A DNA stretch of 64,000 nucleotides from Flavisolibacter ginsengisoli DSM 18119 (GTDB taxonomy: Bacteria > Bacteroidota > Bacteroidia > Chitinophagales > Chitinophagaceae): assembly GCF_900129295.1 (NCBI RefSeq), contig NZ_FQUU01000016.1:34551-98550 (forward strand). Direction: 5' to 3'. Both the position numbers and the translations under genes were made by a program. Shown here piece after piece: positions 46,733 to 54,988 of the stretch (the first letter of the stretch is position 1; every line of letters starts with the position of its first letter). The notes under the pieces were generated by a model. That model was not told the DNA's origin, did not search any database, and saw only the letters and a program-made list of their open reading frames with translations.

Positions 46733-47533
46733 TCATTGTTTTTCAGACTTGCCAACAGGCAACCGGAAAGAAAAGCCGACTGCTATATAGTTTTTTAGGG
46801 AGGTGTTTTTTGTAATACCAAAGCCGCCGGATATATCTGCCTTAACATTATTCGAAAAATTGTAGGCAATGCCTCCATCTGCACTGTGTTGCGGGTGGTT
46901 GTCGGCATTGAGAAAGCCAAATAATTCTATGTAAGCATACCATTTCTCTCCAAGGTTGAAGCCGGGAGCCAGGGTATATATATAACTCGGCGAACCATTT
47001 TCTTCACCATCCCATTCCATTCCGATATTATAACCCAGTGAAATATTATCAGATAAACTGTTCTGCATGGTAAACCTGAAGTTAGGTCCCCATTTAGGTT
47101 GCCTGAACTCTTTATAAGCTGCTTTGGGAATGGATGTATGGGCTATAAGAGAGGTTTTGGGTATCAAACCTTTTTCATTCCAAAGAGCGATCTTACCACC
47201 CACCTGTATCGGTTGCAAACCGGTAACAGTTCGGTTCCCAAAAGGAATGATAAGAGGCGATTGCTCGGTAACATATTCCGTGATCAAGCGAAGTTCAATC
47301 CTGTTACTGATACCATACTTATTCAGCATGGTAGGATGAATAAAGGTCTTACTGCCATCCTTTTCGTTCTCTATATTAAACCCCGTTTCAGATTGAAACC
47401 ATCTTTTGGGAACCAGGTAGGGGCTTTCTGTCTGGTCAGGCCGGTCCGTTTCTATCTTTTCAGTTAACTGCGCCTGTGCAGCAGTATAAAACAGTATACA
47501 TCCAACTAACAATATTTTTCTCATTGTCTGCAC
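46733..47533 (-). CDS. Outer-membrane transporter-like beta-barrel protein (MetA-pathway/phenol family)
   Basis: The 266-residue exported protein has a signal peptide (ILLVGCILFYTAAQAQ). The mature start IETDRPDQTESPYLVPK is typical of Bacteroidota proteins grouped with the phenol/MetA-pathway outer-membrane family. Amphipathic strands continue to a C-terminal FSFRLPVGKSEKQ. It is probably an outer-membrane barrel of unknown cargo. Either of two Mets (47533 or 47524) could start it. It faces the HMA gene tail to tail, so a metal link is possible by neighbourhood only. Confidence 0.68.
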   Translation of the reverse strand: MQTMRKILLVGCILFYTAAQAQLTEKIETDRPDQTESPYLVPKRWFQSETGFNIENEKDGSKTFIHPTMLNKYGISNRIELRLITEYVTEQSPLIIPFGNRTVTGLQPIQVGGKIALWNEKGLIPKTSLIAHTSIPKAAYKEFRQPKWGPNFRFTMQNSLSDNISLGYNIGMEWDGEENGSPSYIYTLAPGFNLGEKWYAYIELFGFLNADNHPQHSADGGIAYNFSNNVKADISGGFGITKNTSLKNYIAVGFSFRLPVGKSEKQ

Positions 47534-47582
47534 CTATTTGATCGGGTTAACCAATTATATGGAACCACTCATTTTAAGCATA

Positions 47583-48779
47583 TTAGTTTTCAAACAGGCA
47601 AAAGCTTCCGCCCACCCAATTCTTATCCTGGTTATATCTTACACCCACCATCTTTCCCTTGCTCAACCGGGCAAGGTTACTGGCAGAAATGGGTCTATCA
47701 GCTCCAGGCTCCCAAAAGTAAAAAAGACGGATCTCTGCTTTCGCATTTTCACCTGGTGTTTCTATCACCGGGGCATAGTTTACCTTTCGCTGAATGATCC
47801 AGTTTCCAGGGTCTTTGATGTTTTGAATATCTTGTTCTGTCACATCAATGATGACACCTTGTCCCGCAAAGGAGAACAAGGGCTTGACCACGTAGTTTTC
47901 AAGATCAACAGGCAGGTTTAATATCTTATCCAGGAACTGGGTGTGAGGAACGTATGGATGATCAATAAAGGGTAAGGTGTACTTACTTAACCTGTAAAAC
48001 CAGTTGGGATGGGGTATCCAGGTTACATCAAGTTCTTCCTGGAATATTTTTCCTTTTTCCTGTATTTCGGCAGACTGCTGGAAGAGATCATCAAAGATCA
48101 CCCGGTTATAGATCCGTTTGACAGGTGTTTTTTCACCATTTCGTAAATAAAATAATTGTCTTCCTTCTTTGATCAGCTCTGTAATGCACACCGTTTCTAT
48201 TCCCAACAATTCCTTCGTCGCGTAAAAATCCACACGGGTTTTCTGTTGGTGAGGCAATATCTCCAATAGTATCACATTTTCCACCGGGGTGTCTTCTATG
48301 ATGATCTTTTGTAGCAGGGCCAAATAACTTTCCCTGTCCAGTCCATTGAGATAGGGACTGAAATTTTTTGGCCAGGCGAAATGTTTTTGGTGTGTGTCCG
48401 CAACAAAAACCTGCCAGGCAAACAGGGAAGGGAAACCCTGCATTTCTATGAGTTGTGGTTCCAGTTCACCTTGTTCATTATAACAAATACCAAAATCAAA
48501 TGCGATGAATTGCGGGTGAGAATCCTCGTTAGGAACATACAGGCTTGCAGGTATGGCATTTTCGCTTTGGTCCTGGTAAGAAGGCTTTGATATAATATCG
48601 ATGATGCTTTCACAGGCTGAAAGCATTTTTTGGGTAAATTCCTTTGGTATGAATACAGGTGTTTCAGCAATTCTGAATTCCAGGTGGCCGGGGTAGATAT
48701 TGGATAGATCTTCTATAAAGGCTTCATACTTTTCGTTGGTGAACCGTTCATTATACTCTTTTCTTAAACCCGGTATCAT
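47583..48779 (-). CDS. Uncharacterised ATP-grasp-like protein
   Basis: A cytosolic protein of 398 residues without signal peptide or membrane segments. Features that suggest an ATP-grasp ligase fold are ENYVVKPLFSFAGQGVIIDV (a glycine-containing nucleotide loop after a Lys), GNWIIQRKV, and AEIRLFYFW followed by ARLSKGKMVGV near the C-terminus. The N-terminal half (FIAFDFGICYNEQGELEPQLIEMQG) resembles circularly permuted ATP-grasp proteins. The substrate is unknown and the assignment rests on motif shape only. It stands alone between the barrel gene and the divergent MFS gene. Confidence 0.5.
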   Translation of the reverse strand: MIPGLRKEYNERFTNEKYEAFIEDLSNIYPGHLEFRIAETPVFIPKEFTQKMLSACESIIDIISKPSYQDQSENAIPASLYVPNEDSHPQFIAFDFGICYNEQGELEPQLIEMQGFPSLFAWQVFVADTHQKHFAWPKNFSPYLNGLDRESYLALLQKIIIEDTPVENVILLEILPHQQKTRVDFYATKELLGIETVCITELIKEGRQLFYLRNGEKTPVKRIYNRVIFDDLFQQSAEIQEKGKIFQEELDVTWIPHPNWFYRLSKYTLPFIDHPYVPHTQFLDKILNLPVDLENYVVKPLFSFAGQGVIIDVTEQDIQNIKDPGNWIIQRKVNYAPVIETPGENAKAEIRLFYFWEPGADRPISASNLARLSKGKMVGVRYNQDKNWVGGSFCLFEN

Positions 48780-48991
48780 GTGGTTATTTTGCGATCAAGT
48801 TAAGCAATACTGTCCAATAGAAAAGTATACCAGTTGCCTGCCAGCTCCTAAAACAGAAATACCAATCTAGGATCCAGATTGGAAGTTTACCGGTGAAGAC
48901 ATTCCTTTTGCCGGATTTTAAAATGAATAGCTGGCCTAGCATTTCATGTTTGACGCAAAAGGGCCAACTTTGCACACGCTTAATTATATAT

Positions 48992-50218
48992 ATGAAACCA
49001 CCCCGCAAGGCAGCAATGAGTTTTATTTTTATAACGTTACTGATAGATGTAACGGGCCTTGGATTGATCATTCCCGTTTTGCCCAAGTTGATAGAGCAAC
49101 TTACGGGCGGCACCATCAGCCAGGCATCTCAATGGGGTGGTTGGCTCACCTTTGCTTATGCCATCATGCAGTTTGTTTGTGCGCCGATCATTGGCAACCT
49201 GAGTGATAAATATGGGCGCAGGCCTGTATTGCTATTTTCTCTTATGGGATTTGGTATTGACTATCTTTTCCTTGCCTTTGCACCAACCATCTGGTGGCTC
49301 TTTTTGGGCCGCATCATTGCCGGGATTACTGGGGCCAGCTTCACTACAGCCTCTGCTTACATTGCAGATGTAAGCACCCCTGAAAACAGGGCGCAAAACT
49401 TTGGACTGCTGGGTGCGGCCTTTGGTTTGGGCTTTATCATCGGCCCTTCCATGGGTGGATTATTGGCTCATTATGGCATCCGTGTTCCATTCTTTGTAGC
49501 TGCCGGTTTCTCCCTGCTCAATGCCGCCTATGGTTATTTTGTTCTTCCTGAATCGCTTTCCAAAGAGAACCGCCGGGGCTTTGACTGGAAGCGGGCAAAC
49601 CCTTTAGGTTCCTTATTGCATTTAAAAAAATATCCTTCCGTAATAGGATTGATATGGTCCATGGTATTGGTATATATCGCTGCCCATGCGCTTCAAAGCA
49701 CCTGGACCTTTATCAACCTGGAACGTTTTAACTGGTCGGAGCAGATGTTAGGTTTGTCACTTGGGGTAGTGGGTATAATGACCATGATCGTGCAGGGAGG
49801 GTTGATTCGTTATATCAATCCAAAATTAGGTAATGAAAAAAGTGTGTACATAGGCCTTGCCATTTATTCTATTGGGATGCTGGCATTTGCTTTTGCCGAT
49901 AAAAGCTGGATGATGTTTGTCTTTATGGTGCCCTATTGCCTGGGTGGCATTGCCGGACCGGCATTGCAGGCCATCCTGGCGGGCCATGTGCCCCCTACAG
50001 AACAGGGTGAGCTACAAGGTGCCCTTACCAGTATGATCAGCGCTACCTCCATTGTAGGCCCCCTGGTGATGACCAACCTATTTGCTTACTTTACTAAACC
50101 CGGCGCACCTGTGCATTTTTCCGGTGCTCCATTTTTATTGGGTTCCATATTGTTGATGGGAAGTGCTATAGTTGCTTATAGTGTACTTAGAAAAGAAAAG
50201 GTAGTTGCGGTATCATAA
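48992..50218 (+). CDS. MFS transporter, TetA-like drug exporter family
   Basis: The 408-residue protein has 12 predicted membrane helices. The loop 2-3 motif A is GNLSDKYGRRPVLL, followed by GRIIAGITGASFTTASAYIADVS in helices 4-5 (motif C-like region), both typical of proton-coupled TCR/Tet exporters. The family exports tetracyclines or other drugs; real specificity is not predictable. I use the ATG at 48992; the frame is open 33 codons earlier, but those codons are unlike an MFS N-terminus. A CAACTTTG (48965-48972) is a 7-of-8 match to the -7 element. Confidence 0.87.
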   Translation: MKPPRKAAMSFIFITLLIDVTGLGLIIPVLPKLIEQLTGGTISQASQWGGWLTFAYAIMQFVCAPIIGNLSDKYGRRPVLLFSLMGFGIDYLFLAFAPTIWWLFLGRIIAGITGASFTTASAYIADVSTPENRAQNFGLLGAAFGLGFIIGPSMGGLLAHYGIRVPFFVAAGFSLLNAAYGYFVLPESLSKENRRGFDWKRANPLGSLLHLKKYPSVIGLIWSMVLVYIAAHALQSTWTFINLERFNWSEQMLGLSLGVVGIMTMIVQGGLIRYINPKLGNEKSVYIGLAIYSIGMLAFAFADKSWMMFVFMVPYCLGGIAGPALQAILAGHVPPTEQGELQGALTSMISATSIVGPLVMTNLFAYFTKPGAPVHFSGAPFLLGSILLMGSAIVAYSVLRKEKVVAVS

Positions 50219-50368
50219 GTTATAAATCTTGAAGGATTAGTATTGTGGAAAATTGGATTTGCGCTATAAATGATAATCCGCGTTTATTATTCTATCTGAC
50301 TCATTTACAAGAGATATTGCATATTGTCGTGGGTAAAAAAACAGCTTATATTAGCACAAATACTAACT

Positions 50369-50378
50369 GTTATCAGCC
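50369..50378 (+). other. Possible first cassette boundary (degenerate attC right end)
   Basis: GTTATCAGCC resembles the right box GTTAGCAGCC found at 52688. Just upstream an inverted pair, TTAGTATTGTG (50237-50247) with CACAAATACTAA (50355-50366), could be the stem of a degenerate site. A left TAAC box is not recognisable, so this boundary is weak. Confidence 0.3.
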
Positions 50379-50409
50379 AAAAAGAGCAACCATCCTAAGT
50401 AGTGAGACT

Positions 50410-50808
50410 ATGAGGCATATTTCTAAATTTATTCTATTCTTCTTTCTGACAATAATCTCATTGAGTGGCATCTCTCAGGACAGTACAGCCATACAAGAGA
50501 CACAAGTTAAATTGATGCTTTGCAGGAATTGGAAAGCCGTGTCAATGGAGGCAAACGGACGAAAAGCTATCGTGACCAAAAGTTCAGTCGTTTCTTTCAG
50601 TAGTGACGGTAAGTTTGCTGACACAACACAAGGGCTGGGAAAAACTGTCGGTAGCTGGACGTACAATCATTCAACTAAGACATTGGAAACAACTGACAAA
50701 GGGGGTAAATCAAAAGCTAAACTTGTAGAAGTTACTTCAGACACATTGGTAATGGAGCTTGAGTATCCTGAATTTGTGACCCGTGTAACTTATTCCAAAG
50801 CCGATTGA
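50410..50808 (+). CDS. Small secreted lipocalin-like protein (cassette gene)
   Basis: The 132-residue protein has a signal peptide (FILFFFLTIISLSGISQ). A short beta-rich domain follows: CRNWKAVSMEANGRK, SFSSDGKFADTTQG, GSWTYNHSTKTLETTDKGG, ELEYPEFVTRVTYSK. The order work-up, tracer strand, repeated G-x-W and T-rich strands resembles lipocalin-like domains of Bacteroidota. I start it at ATG 50410, where the signal peptide begins, although the frame is open 55 codons upstream. It is followed by a full attC-like site. Function unknown. Confidence 0.62.
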   Translation: MRHISKFILFFFLTIISLSGISQDSTAIQETQVKLMLCRNWKAVSMEANGRKAIVTKSSVVSFSSDGKFADTTQGLGKTVGSWTYNHSTKTLETTDKGGKSKAKLVEVTSDTLVMELEYPEFVTRVTYSKAD

Positions 50809-50816
50809 ATACTAAG

Positions 50817-50954
50817 GGCTGATAACATGGTTTTGCTGCAATAGGTGATACAGAATTTGTCTTGAACCTGTTATCTTTAATCAATAACAGAATAAAAGTG
50901 AAGCTGTAGTTTTTCAAATGCACTACTGACAGCAACACCTAATCCGTTAGCGGC
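50817..50954 (+). repeat. attC-like site 1
   Basis: The left box GGCTGATAAC (50817-50826) and right box GTTAGCGGC (50946-50954) bound 138 bp. Inside, TTGCTG (50833-50838) pairs with CAGCAA (50930-50935), and pairing continues imperfectly inward. A separate CTGTTAT/ATAACAG hairpin lies at 50868-50890. The next gene's ATG follows 2 bp after the right box. Confidence 0.65.
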
Positions 50955-50955
50955 A

Positions 50956-52554
50956 ATGACCTCCCAACCCTCAAGATTTATGAACCCCAAGAATGAATAC
51001 CTCTTTAAATGGGACGAAACAGGTCTCATTACCGACATAATCGAACATAAAAACAAAAAGCTCTATCAGGTCAAAATATTCAAGATCAGAGGCAACTACA
51101 GAGTTGACTTATTGGAGGACAATTATGATGTTTCATTAGAAAATACATCGAACGACACCTTCCGAAAAGTTGTTGATACCTCGAAACCGGTTGAAGAACA
51201 AGTTCTAGAATGGGCGTCATATATACTCAGACGAAAAATTGGGGTTTGCGAAATCTGTAAACAGAAGAAGATAGTTCAACGGTTGTCTAAACATGATAGA
51301 GAGAAAGAAGAGTTTGAGGGGCTTAAAATCGCCTGCAAAAAATGCAGATCTGAAGTCTATGACAAAATATTCGAGAAGTTTCGATTAGAAAGAGAAGAAG
51401 AAGACAGAAAATTTATAGCAGAATTAGATAAAAACCCGCCGAAGATTGTCGGAGGTTTCAAAAAGAAAATGCAAGCGTATAAGATCTTACAGGATCTCGG
51501 TAATGCTGATAGAACTGACTTGGGAGAAGGTCTTGTTTACGTAAAAGGTGTCCTGAAGGCATCAGATAATACGTATTATCCAGCTTTTTTCACACTTGCA
51601 ACACCTGGTGGAGAACATTGGGATACGGATTTTATTGCTAGCAATCTTGACATAAATATACCACAGCATATTGTACTTAAATACTTAGGCAAAGGTGTGG
51701 ACAACATATTTCCATATGAATATGAGACACTAGCTCATATCGAAGATGACTTTCATCAAAAATCATGGTTTGGAACTATAAGTCAGCGCTCAGTCAGACA
51801 TCATTTGATAAATCAAATAATTTTAGCTAGACCAAAGGAGTGGGATGATATCGAAGATACAGTTCGGGTAGAAGTGCGTTCATATTTTTCAATACAGCAC
51901 ATTCTTTCTGCTACATTTTTTTTAGAACAGTTAAGGGAATTTGAAAAGTCACTCTCGAAAGATAGCTCTGATCAAGAATTCCTAAACCACCGTGCTTTTA
52001 TTGTTTCTATAATCATGTCTTGTGCTTCGTTTTTAGAAGCTACAATCAATGAGGTTTTTATGGATGCTGCAGAGAATGTTGATGGAGTACTAAATGACTT
52101 ACCCAAAACCACAAGAAATATTTTTGGACGAATGTGGAAGAAAGGCATACCGAGAACAGCCAGTTATACCATAATAGATAAATATCAAATAGCATTAACA
52201 CTTGCAAATAAAAAGGAGTTCGATCTTGGTCAGCTTTTAAGCCAAGATGTAATCTTGCTAATAAAATTGAGGAATGCCTTAGTTCATTTTGAGCCTGAAT
52301 CGGTCATCACAAAAGATATAGGTGAGACAGCTAAAATAAAGAGACAGAAACTTGAACAGCAGTTAACTGGAAAGTTTGAAATAAATATGTTTACTGGTAA
52401 GGACAACCCTTATTTTCCAGACAAGTGCCTATCAATTGGATGTGCGAATTGGGCGATAGACGCCACTCTTGATTTTACTGACGAATTTTTTATGAAGCTC
52501 GGGATTTTTCCAACCTATCAGGGAGTGAAGTATTTAATTGATCAAGTAAGATAG
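50956..52554 (+). CDS. Zinc-ribbon and HEPN-like domain protein (cassette gene)
   Basis: This 532-residue cytosolic protein is of unknown function. Residues 98-130 hold two CxxC pairs (CEIC at 98-101, CKKC at 127-130), a zinc ribbon. Residues about 345-445 form a helical region ending in LRNALVHFEPE. R439-NALV-H444 is an R-x4-H motif of the kind found in HEPN domains, many of which are RNases in toxin-antitoxin or phage-defence systems. The ATG lies 2 bp after an attC-like right box (an in-frame ATG at 50980 is an alternative), and another site follows the stop. Codon use is AT-rich. Defence or toxin activity is inference; no partner antitoxin is visible. Confidence 0.6.
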   Translation: MTSQPSRFMNPKNEYLFKWDETGLITDIIEHKNKKLYQVKIFKIRGNYRVDLLEDNYDVSLENTSNDTFRKVVDTSKPVEEQVLEWASYILRRKIGVCEICKQKKIVQRLSKHDREKEEFEGLKIACKKCRSEVYDKIFEKFRLEREEEDRKFIAELDKNPPKIVGGFKKKMQAYKILQDLGNADRTDLGEGLVYVKGVLKASDNTYYPAFFTLATPGGEHWDTDFIASNLDINIPQHIVLKYLGKGVDNIFPYEYETLAHIEDDFHQKSWFGTISQRSVRHHLINQIILARPKEWDDIEDTVRVEVRSYFSIQHILSATFFLEQLREFEKSLSKDSSDQEFLNHRAFIVSIIMSCASFLEATINEVFMDAAENVDGVLNDLPKTTRNIFGRMWKKGIPRTASYTIIDKYQIALTLANKKEFDLGQLLSQDVILLIKLRNALVHFEPESVITKDIGETAKIKRQKLEQQLTGKFEINMFTGKDNPYFPDKCLSIGCANWAIDATLDFTDEFFMKLGIFPTYQGVKYLIDQVR

Positions 52555-52557
52555 AGC

Positions 52558-52697
52558 CGCCGCTAACAGTGCATTGCTGCAAGTGTGGCGGGACGTAATT
52601 CTATTAGGTTGAACAATAATACGGCATCTGATTATCTTTACTGAATTGCATTGCTGCCAAGTCCACACCTGACAGCAATGCGTTTACGTTAGCAGCC
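52558..52697 (+). repeat. attC-like site 2 (best-paired)
   Basis: The left box ends GCTAAC (52562-52567) and the right box is GTTAGCAGCC (52688-52697). GCATTGCTG (52571-52579) pairs perfectly with CAGCAATGC (52673-52681). After a small bulge GTGTGG (52583-52588) pairs with CCACAC (52663-52668). A third copy of GCATTGCTGC lies at 52648-52657. This is a long imperfect hairpin with unpaired spacers next to both boxes. Confidence 0.75.
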
Positions 52698-52709
52698 ACC
52701 TAAAACCCT

Positions 52710-53099
52710 ATGATTAGACATTCGTTATTATATCTTGTAATTGCATTGATTGCCACCATTGAATATGTGAGTGGTTTTGCAGTTTCTATTGTTCCTGGCT
52801 GGCAAAGTGTAATTGTGCCTCCATTCATGATACTATCCATCTTCCTTCTTGTCTGGCTCTATTGTTTGCCCATTGGTTATGCAATACTGGAAAAGAAAAA
52901 TAACCTGCCGCCACAAAGAACCGTTTTCATACATCTGTTCCTAACCCTCTGTTTCTTCTTTTATTCAAACGGAGTAAATTCACTTTACAATACGCCCAAT
53001 GTATTTTTAAGGTTTGCTATTCCTTTGGGATTGTTTGCTATTGGACAGATGATTTACATTATTTCATTCTTTAAGGCATTGAAACGCACTACTGCATAG
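52710..53099 (+). CDS. Small four-helix membrane protein (cassette gene)
   Basis: The 129-residue protein is almost entirely hydrophobic. About four membrane segments are visible, around LLYLVIALIATIEYVSGFAV, VPPFMILSIFLLVWLYCL, TVFIHLFLTLCFFFYS and FAIPLGLFAIGQMIYIISFF, with short basic loops. I recognise no family. It is the only gene between attC-like sites 2 and 3, starting 16 bp after the right box of site 2 and ending 8 bp before the left box of site 3. This is the tight packing expected of an integron cassette. Confidence 0.65.
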   Translation: MIRHSLLYLVIALIATIEYVSGFAVSIVPGWQSVIVPPFMILSIFLLVWLYCLPIGYAILEKKNNLPPQRTVFIHLFLTLCFFFYSNGVNSLYNTPNVFLRFAIPLGLFAIGQMIYIISFFKALKRTTA

Positions 53100-53106
53100 A
53101 AAGGTA

Positions 53107-53245
53107 GGCTGCTAATACCATGTTTTGAAAACAGCGGCTTGGTGACAATGGCTCAACAAACTATCGTTAATCAGCACAAGAATAAGAATAAGGAAATTGT
53201 AATCCTGACGTCAGCTGCTTCCGCAACACCTGTTCCGTTAACAGC
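53107..53245 (+). repeat. attC-like site 3
   Basis: The left box GGCTGCTAAT (53107-53116) and right box GTTAACAGC (53237-53245) bound 139 bp. The strands next to the boxes (GTTTTGAAAACAGC on the left, GCTGCTTCCGCAACAC on the right) are imperfectly complementary in nested order. A second right-box-like GTTAATCAGC lies at 53166-53175. Confidence 0.55.
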
Positions 53246-53269
53246 AATTGGTTTACACAACATTAAAGC

Positions 53270-53632
53270 ATGAAAAGAAGTAGCAAAATCGTACTTGGGT
53301 GTATTGGTGTTCTGTTACTTTCACTATGGTATTACTGGGGAATTGTCATGGACAAAAACATCAGCAAAGAATATGACCAGTTCTTTAACTCAAACTTGAA
53401 TGGAATCATTGAGAAAGTTAGTATAAAATATCATGGCTCGTCTTTCAGCTTAAAAGGCAATAACAAGGAATACATTTTTTATCCATACACAGATGAGCGA
53501 TTGAATAACGCCAAAGTTTTCGAGAACTTCGCTAATAAAGGCGATAGTATTTTAAAGCCATCTCAAAGTGATACGCTCATACTTGTAAAACAAACCAAAG
53601 TTTATAAATATACCTTTCACAAAGAACCATGA
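53270..53632 (+). CDS. Small membrane-anchored hypothetical protein (cassette gene)
   Basis: The 120-residue protein has an N-terminal membrane anchor (IVLGCIGVLLLSLWYYWGIV) and a polar domain of about 90 residues (KNISKEYDQFFNSNLNG, then KYHGSSFSLKGNNKEYIFYP). It ends in alternating basic residues. The pattern is common among small Bacteroidota proteins of unknown function and I recognise no family. It begins 24 bp after the right box of site 3. No promoter-like element lies between. Confidence 0.6.
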   Translation: MKRSSKIVLGCIGVLLLSLWYYWGIVMDKNISKEYDQFFNSNLNGIIEKVSIKYHGSSFSLKGNNKEYIFYPYTDERLNNAKVFENFANKGDSILKPSQSDTLILVKQTKVYKYTFHKEP

Positions 53633-53637
53633 TTAAG

Positions 53638-53797
53638 TTTGCAAAACTGCTACTAACACTAGTTTTGTGCAAAATGGTCTTTTGATATGAATTCCGATTT
53701 AATTAATATGAAATCAACATTGAATGACCTACGCTTTATAGTTGAAAGGTATGGTGATGATAGAAGTGAACCAATCCATTTACCAAAAGGCTCTTAA
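53638..53797 (+). other. Hairpin and 36-codon ORF before site 4
   Basis: TTTGCAAAACT (53638-53648) pairs with AGTTTTGTGCAAA (53660-53672) with a 2-nt bulge, a stable hairpin after the preceding gene. An ATG at 53687 opens a 36-codon frame (MNSDLINMKSTLNDL...) whose TAA (53795-53797) is part of the left box of site 4. It may be a tiny cassette gene or the remnant of a longer one. Confidence 0.35.
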
Positions 53798-53928
53798 CAT
53801 GGACATCAAGCAATATAGGCAGAAGAATATGTTATGAACAATAGAATTACTATTTTGTTGTTGAATAAGGGCTGAAACAGCAGTATTTAAAATATCAATA
53901 CTACTTGAAGCGCCTCTCCGTTAGGCGT
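53789..53928 (+). repeat. attC-like site 4
   Basis: The left box GGCTCTTAAC (53789-53798) and right box GTTAGGC (53920-53926) bound 140 bp. The left part (GGCT..TAACATGG) closely resembles site 1. The right part (GCGCCTCTCCGTTAG) resembles site 6. TCAAGCAATAT on the left and ATACTACTTGA on the right pair imperfectly. Confidence 0.58.
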
Positions 53929-53958
53929 AAGCAAGCAGCAACTTTTTAGACAGAACTT

Positions 53959-54336
53959 ATGGGACACTTTATTCGGAATTTATGTTTAGCACTTATTTTA
54001 ACCTCATGTTCCACCCTATTACCTGATAAGCACCTTAATGAAAAAACGTTCGAAAGTAATGACATAACTGTAAAGTGGTATAAAGTTAGTGAAATTACGA
54101 GTGGCCATGATTTTGTAGATCTGACAAGGAATGGATATACTAAAACAATTTTGAAGGCAAACAGCATGGGTATCCATGATATAATTATTAAGCGAGACAC
54201 AATTACTATAAGGACAGTTCCAGGATTGATAATTTATGATTTAACTGCACAGACGGTAGGATGTTATATAAAACTGGATACTACAGTAACATTTGACGAG
54301 TACAGGGATAAGTTGAGACGTGAAGAAGTCAAATAA
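53959..54336 (+). CDS. Putative lipoprotein (cassette gene)
   Basis: The 125-residue protein has a type II signal sequence: MGHFIRNLCLALILTSCSTL with lipobox LTSC, so Cys17 should be acylated. The mature part is mainly polar beta strands (DITVKWYKVSEITSGHDFVDL, then IHDIIIKRDTITIRT) without a motif I know. It begins 31 bp after the right box of site 4 and its stop lies just upstream of the short site 5. It is likely anchored in the outer or inner membrane. Function unknown. Confidence 0.62.
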   Translation: MGHFIRNLCLALILTSCSTLLPDKHLNEKTFESNDITVKWYKVSEITSGHDFVDLTRNGYTKTILKANSMGIHDIIIKRDTITIRTVPGLIIYDLTAQTVGCYIKLDTTVTFDEYRDKLRREEVK

Positions 54337-54340
54337 TTTT

Positions 54341-54393
54341 AGCGGATGTGGCCGTAAATTATTACTACGCCAAACATGTTCAACGTTAGCTGC
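54341..54393 (+). repeat. Short attC-like site 5
   Basis: The right box GTTAGCTGC (54385-54393) is clear. Upstream, ATGT and GGC..GTA on the left (54346-54356) pair with TAC..GCC and ACAT on the right (54366-54377), leaving extrahelical bases. A left TAAC box is missing and the element is only about 50 bp. Confidence 0.42.
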
Positions 54394-54397
54394 AATT

Positions 54398-54988
54398 ATG
54401 AGAGTCATTCTTTGTATATTATTTTTACTCGTTTTCCAGTGTGTATCTGGTCAGATACCACCTATACAATCAAATACTAGTTGGAAGGACAGCACAACCT
54501 CTTTTCTGGTCAAAGTGTTAAACAATCAATATGACTTTCTGTTAGGATACAAAATAGAAAGCTTTTGGTGGAGCAACACGCAGGTATATAAGGTATTAGC
54601 TTATAAAAACAGTCACTGGCAAGCCATTCAAATTGTAAGCACCAAGAATAAAAAGGATAGGGTTAAAACCGAAATTTCAAAGTGGAACTTCTCTTCTGAC
54701 TCCGCATTTAAACTCATAAATGGACTTTCTGCTTTACACTTCTGGACATTAGACCATGATTTGCTAAATCAAGAAGGTGTACCCATAAGTGATTCTACAG
54801 TCAGGAAACTACAGATTGCCGATGGTGTCAACTATAAATTCGAAATACTTACAAAAGAAGGCTATAGAATCATTCAGTCTTATGAACCTGAAACTTACCT
54901 AAAGGAGTTTCCAAAAATGACCATTAGAAAGATCTTCATTGATGGTAGAGAATTATTCTTGAATACTTGGAATAATAGCCGCATGTAA
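54398..54988 (+). CDS. Secreted hypothetical protein (cassette gene)
   Basis: The 196-residue protein has a signal peptide (VILCILFLLVFQCVSGQ) and a soluble domain with strands such as YKVLAYKNSHWQAIQIV and KFEILTKEGYRIIQSYEPE. It ends MTIRKIFIDGRELFLN. I do not recognise a family. The ATG at 54398 is preferred: it starts the signal peptide and lies 8 bp after the right box of site 5. The stop codon TAA is part of the left box of site 6 (GTAAC), the tight overlap seen in cassette arrays. Confidence 0.6.
   Translation: MRVILCILFLLVFQCVSGQIPPIQSNTSWKDSTTSFLVKVLNNQYDFLLGYKIESFWWSNTQVYKVLAYKNSHWQAIQIVSTKNKKDRVKTEISKWNFSSDSAFKLINGLSALHFWTLDHDLLNQEGVPISDSTVRKLQIADGVNYKFEILTKEGYRIIQSYEPETYLKEFPKMTIRKIFIDGRELFLNTWNNSRM

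Noticed and set aside
47538..47921. Plus-strand 127-codon ORF opposite the ATP-grasp-like gene
   Set aside because: It lies antisense to a convincing 398-residue frame and shows no domain pattern.
50237..50366. Inverted repeat as a full attC site before the first cassette gene
   Set aside because: The stem exists, but a left TAAC box at the expected distance is missing; it is kept only as a weak boundary candidate.
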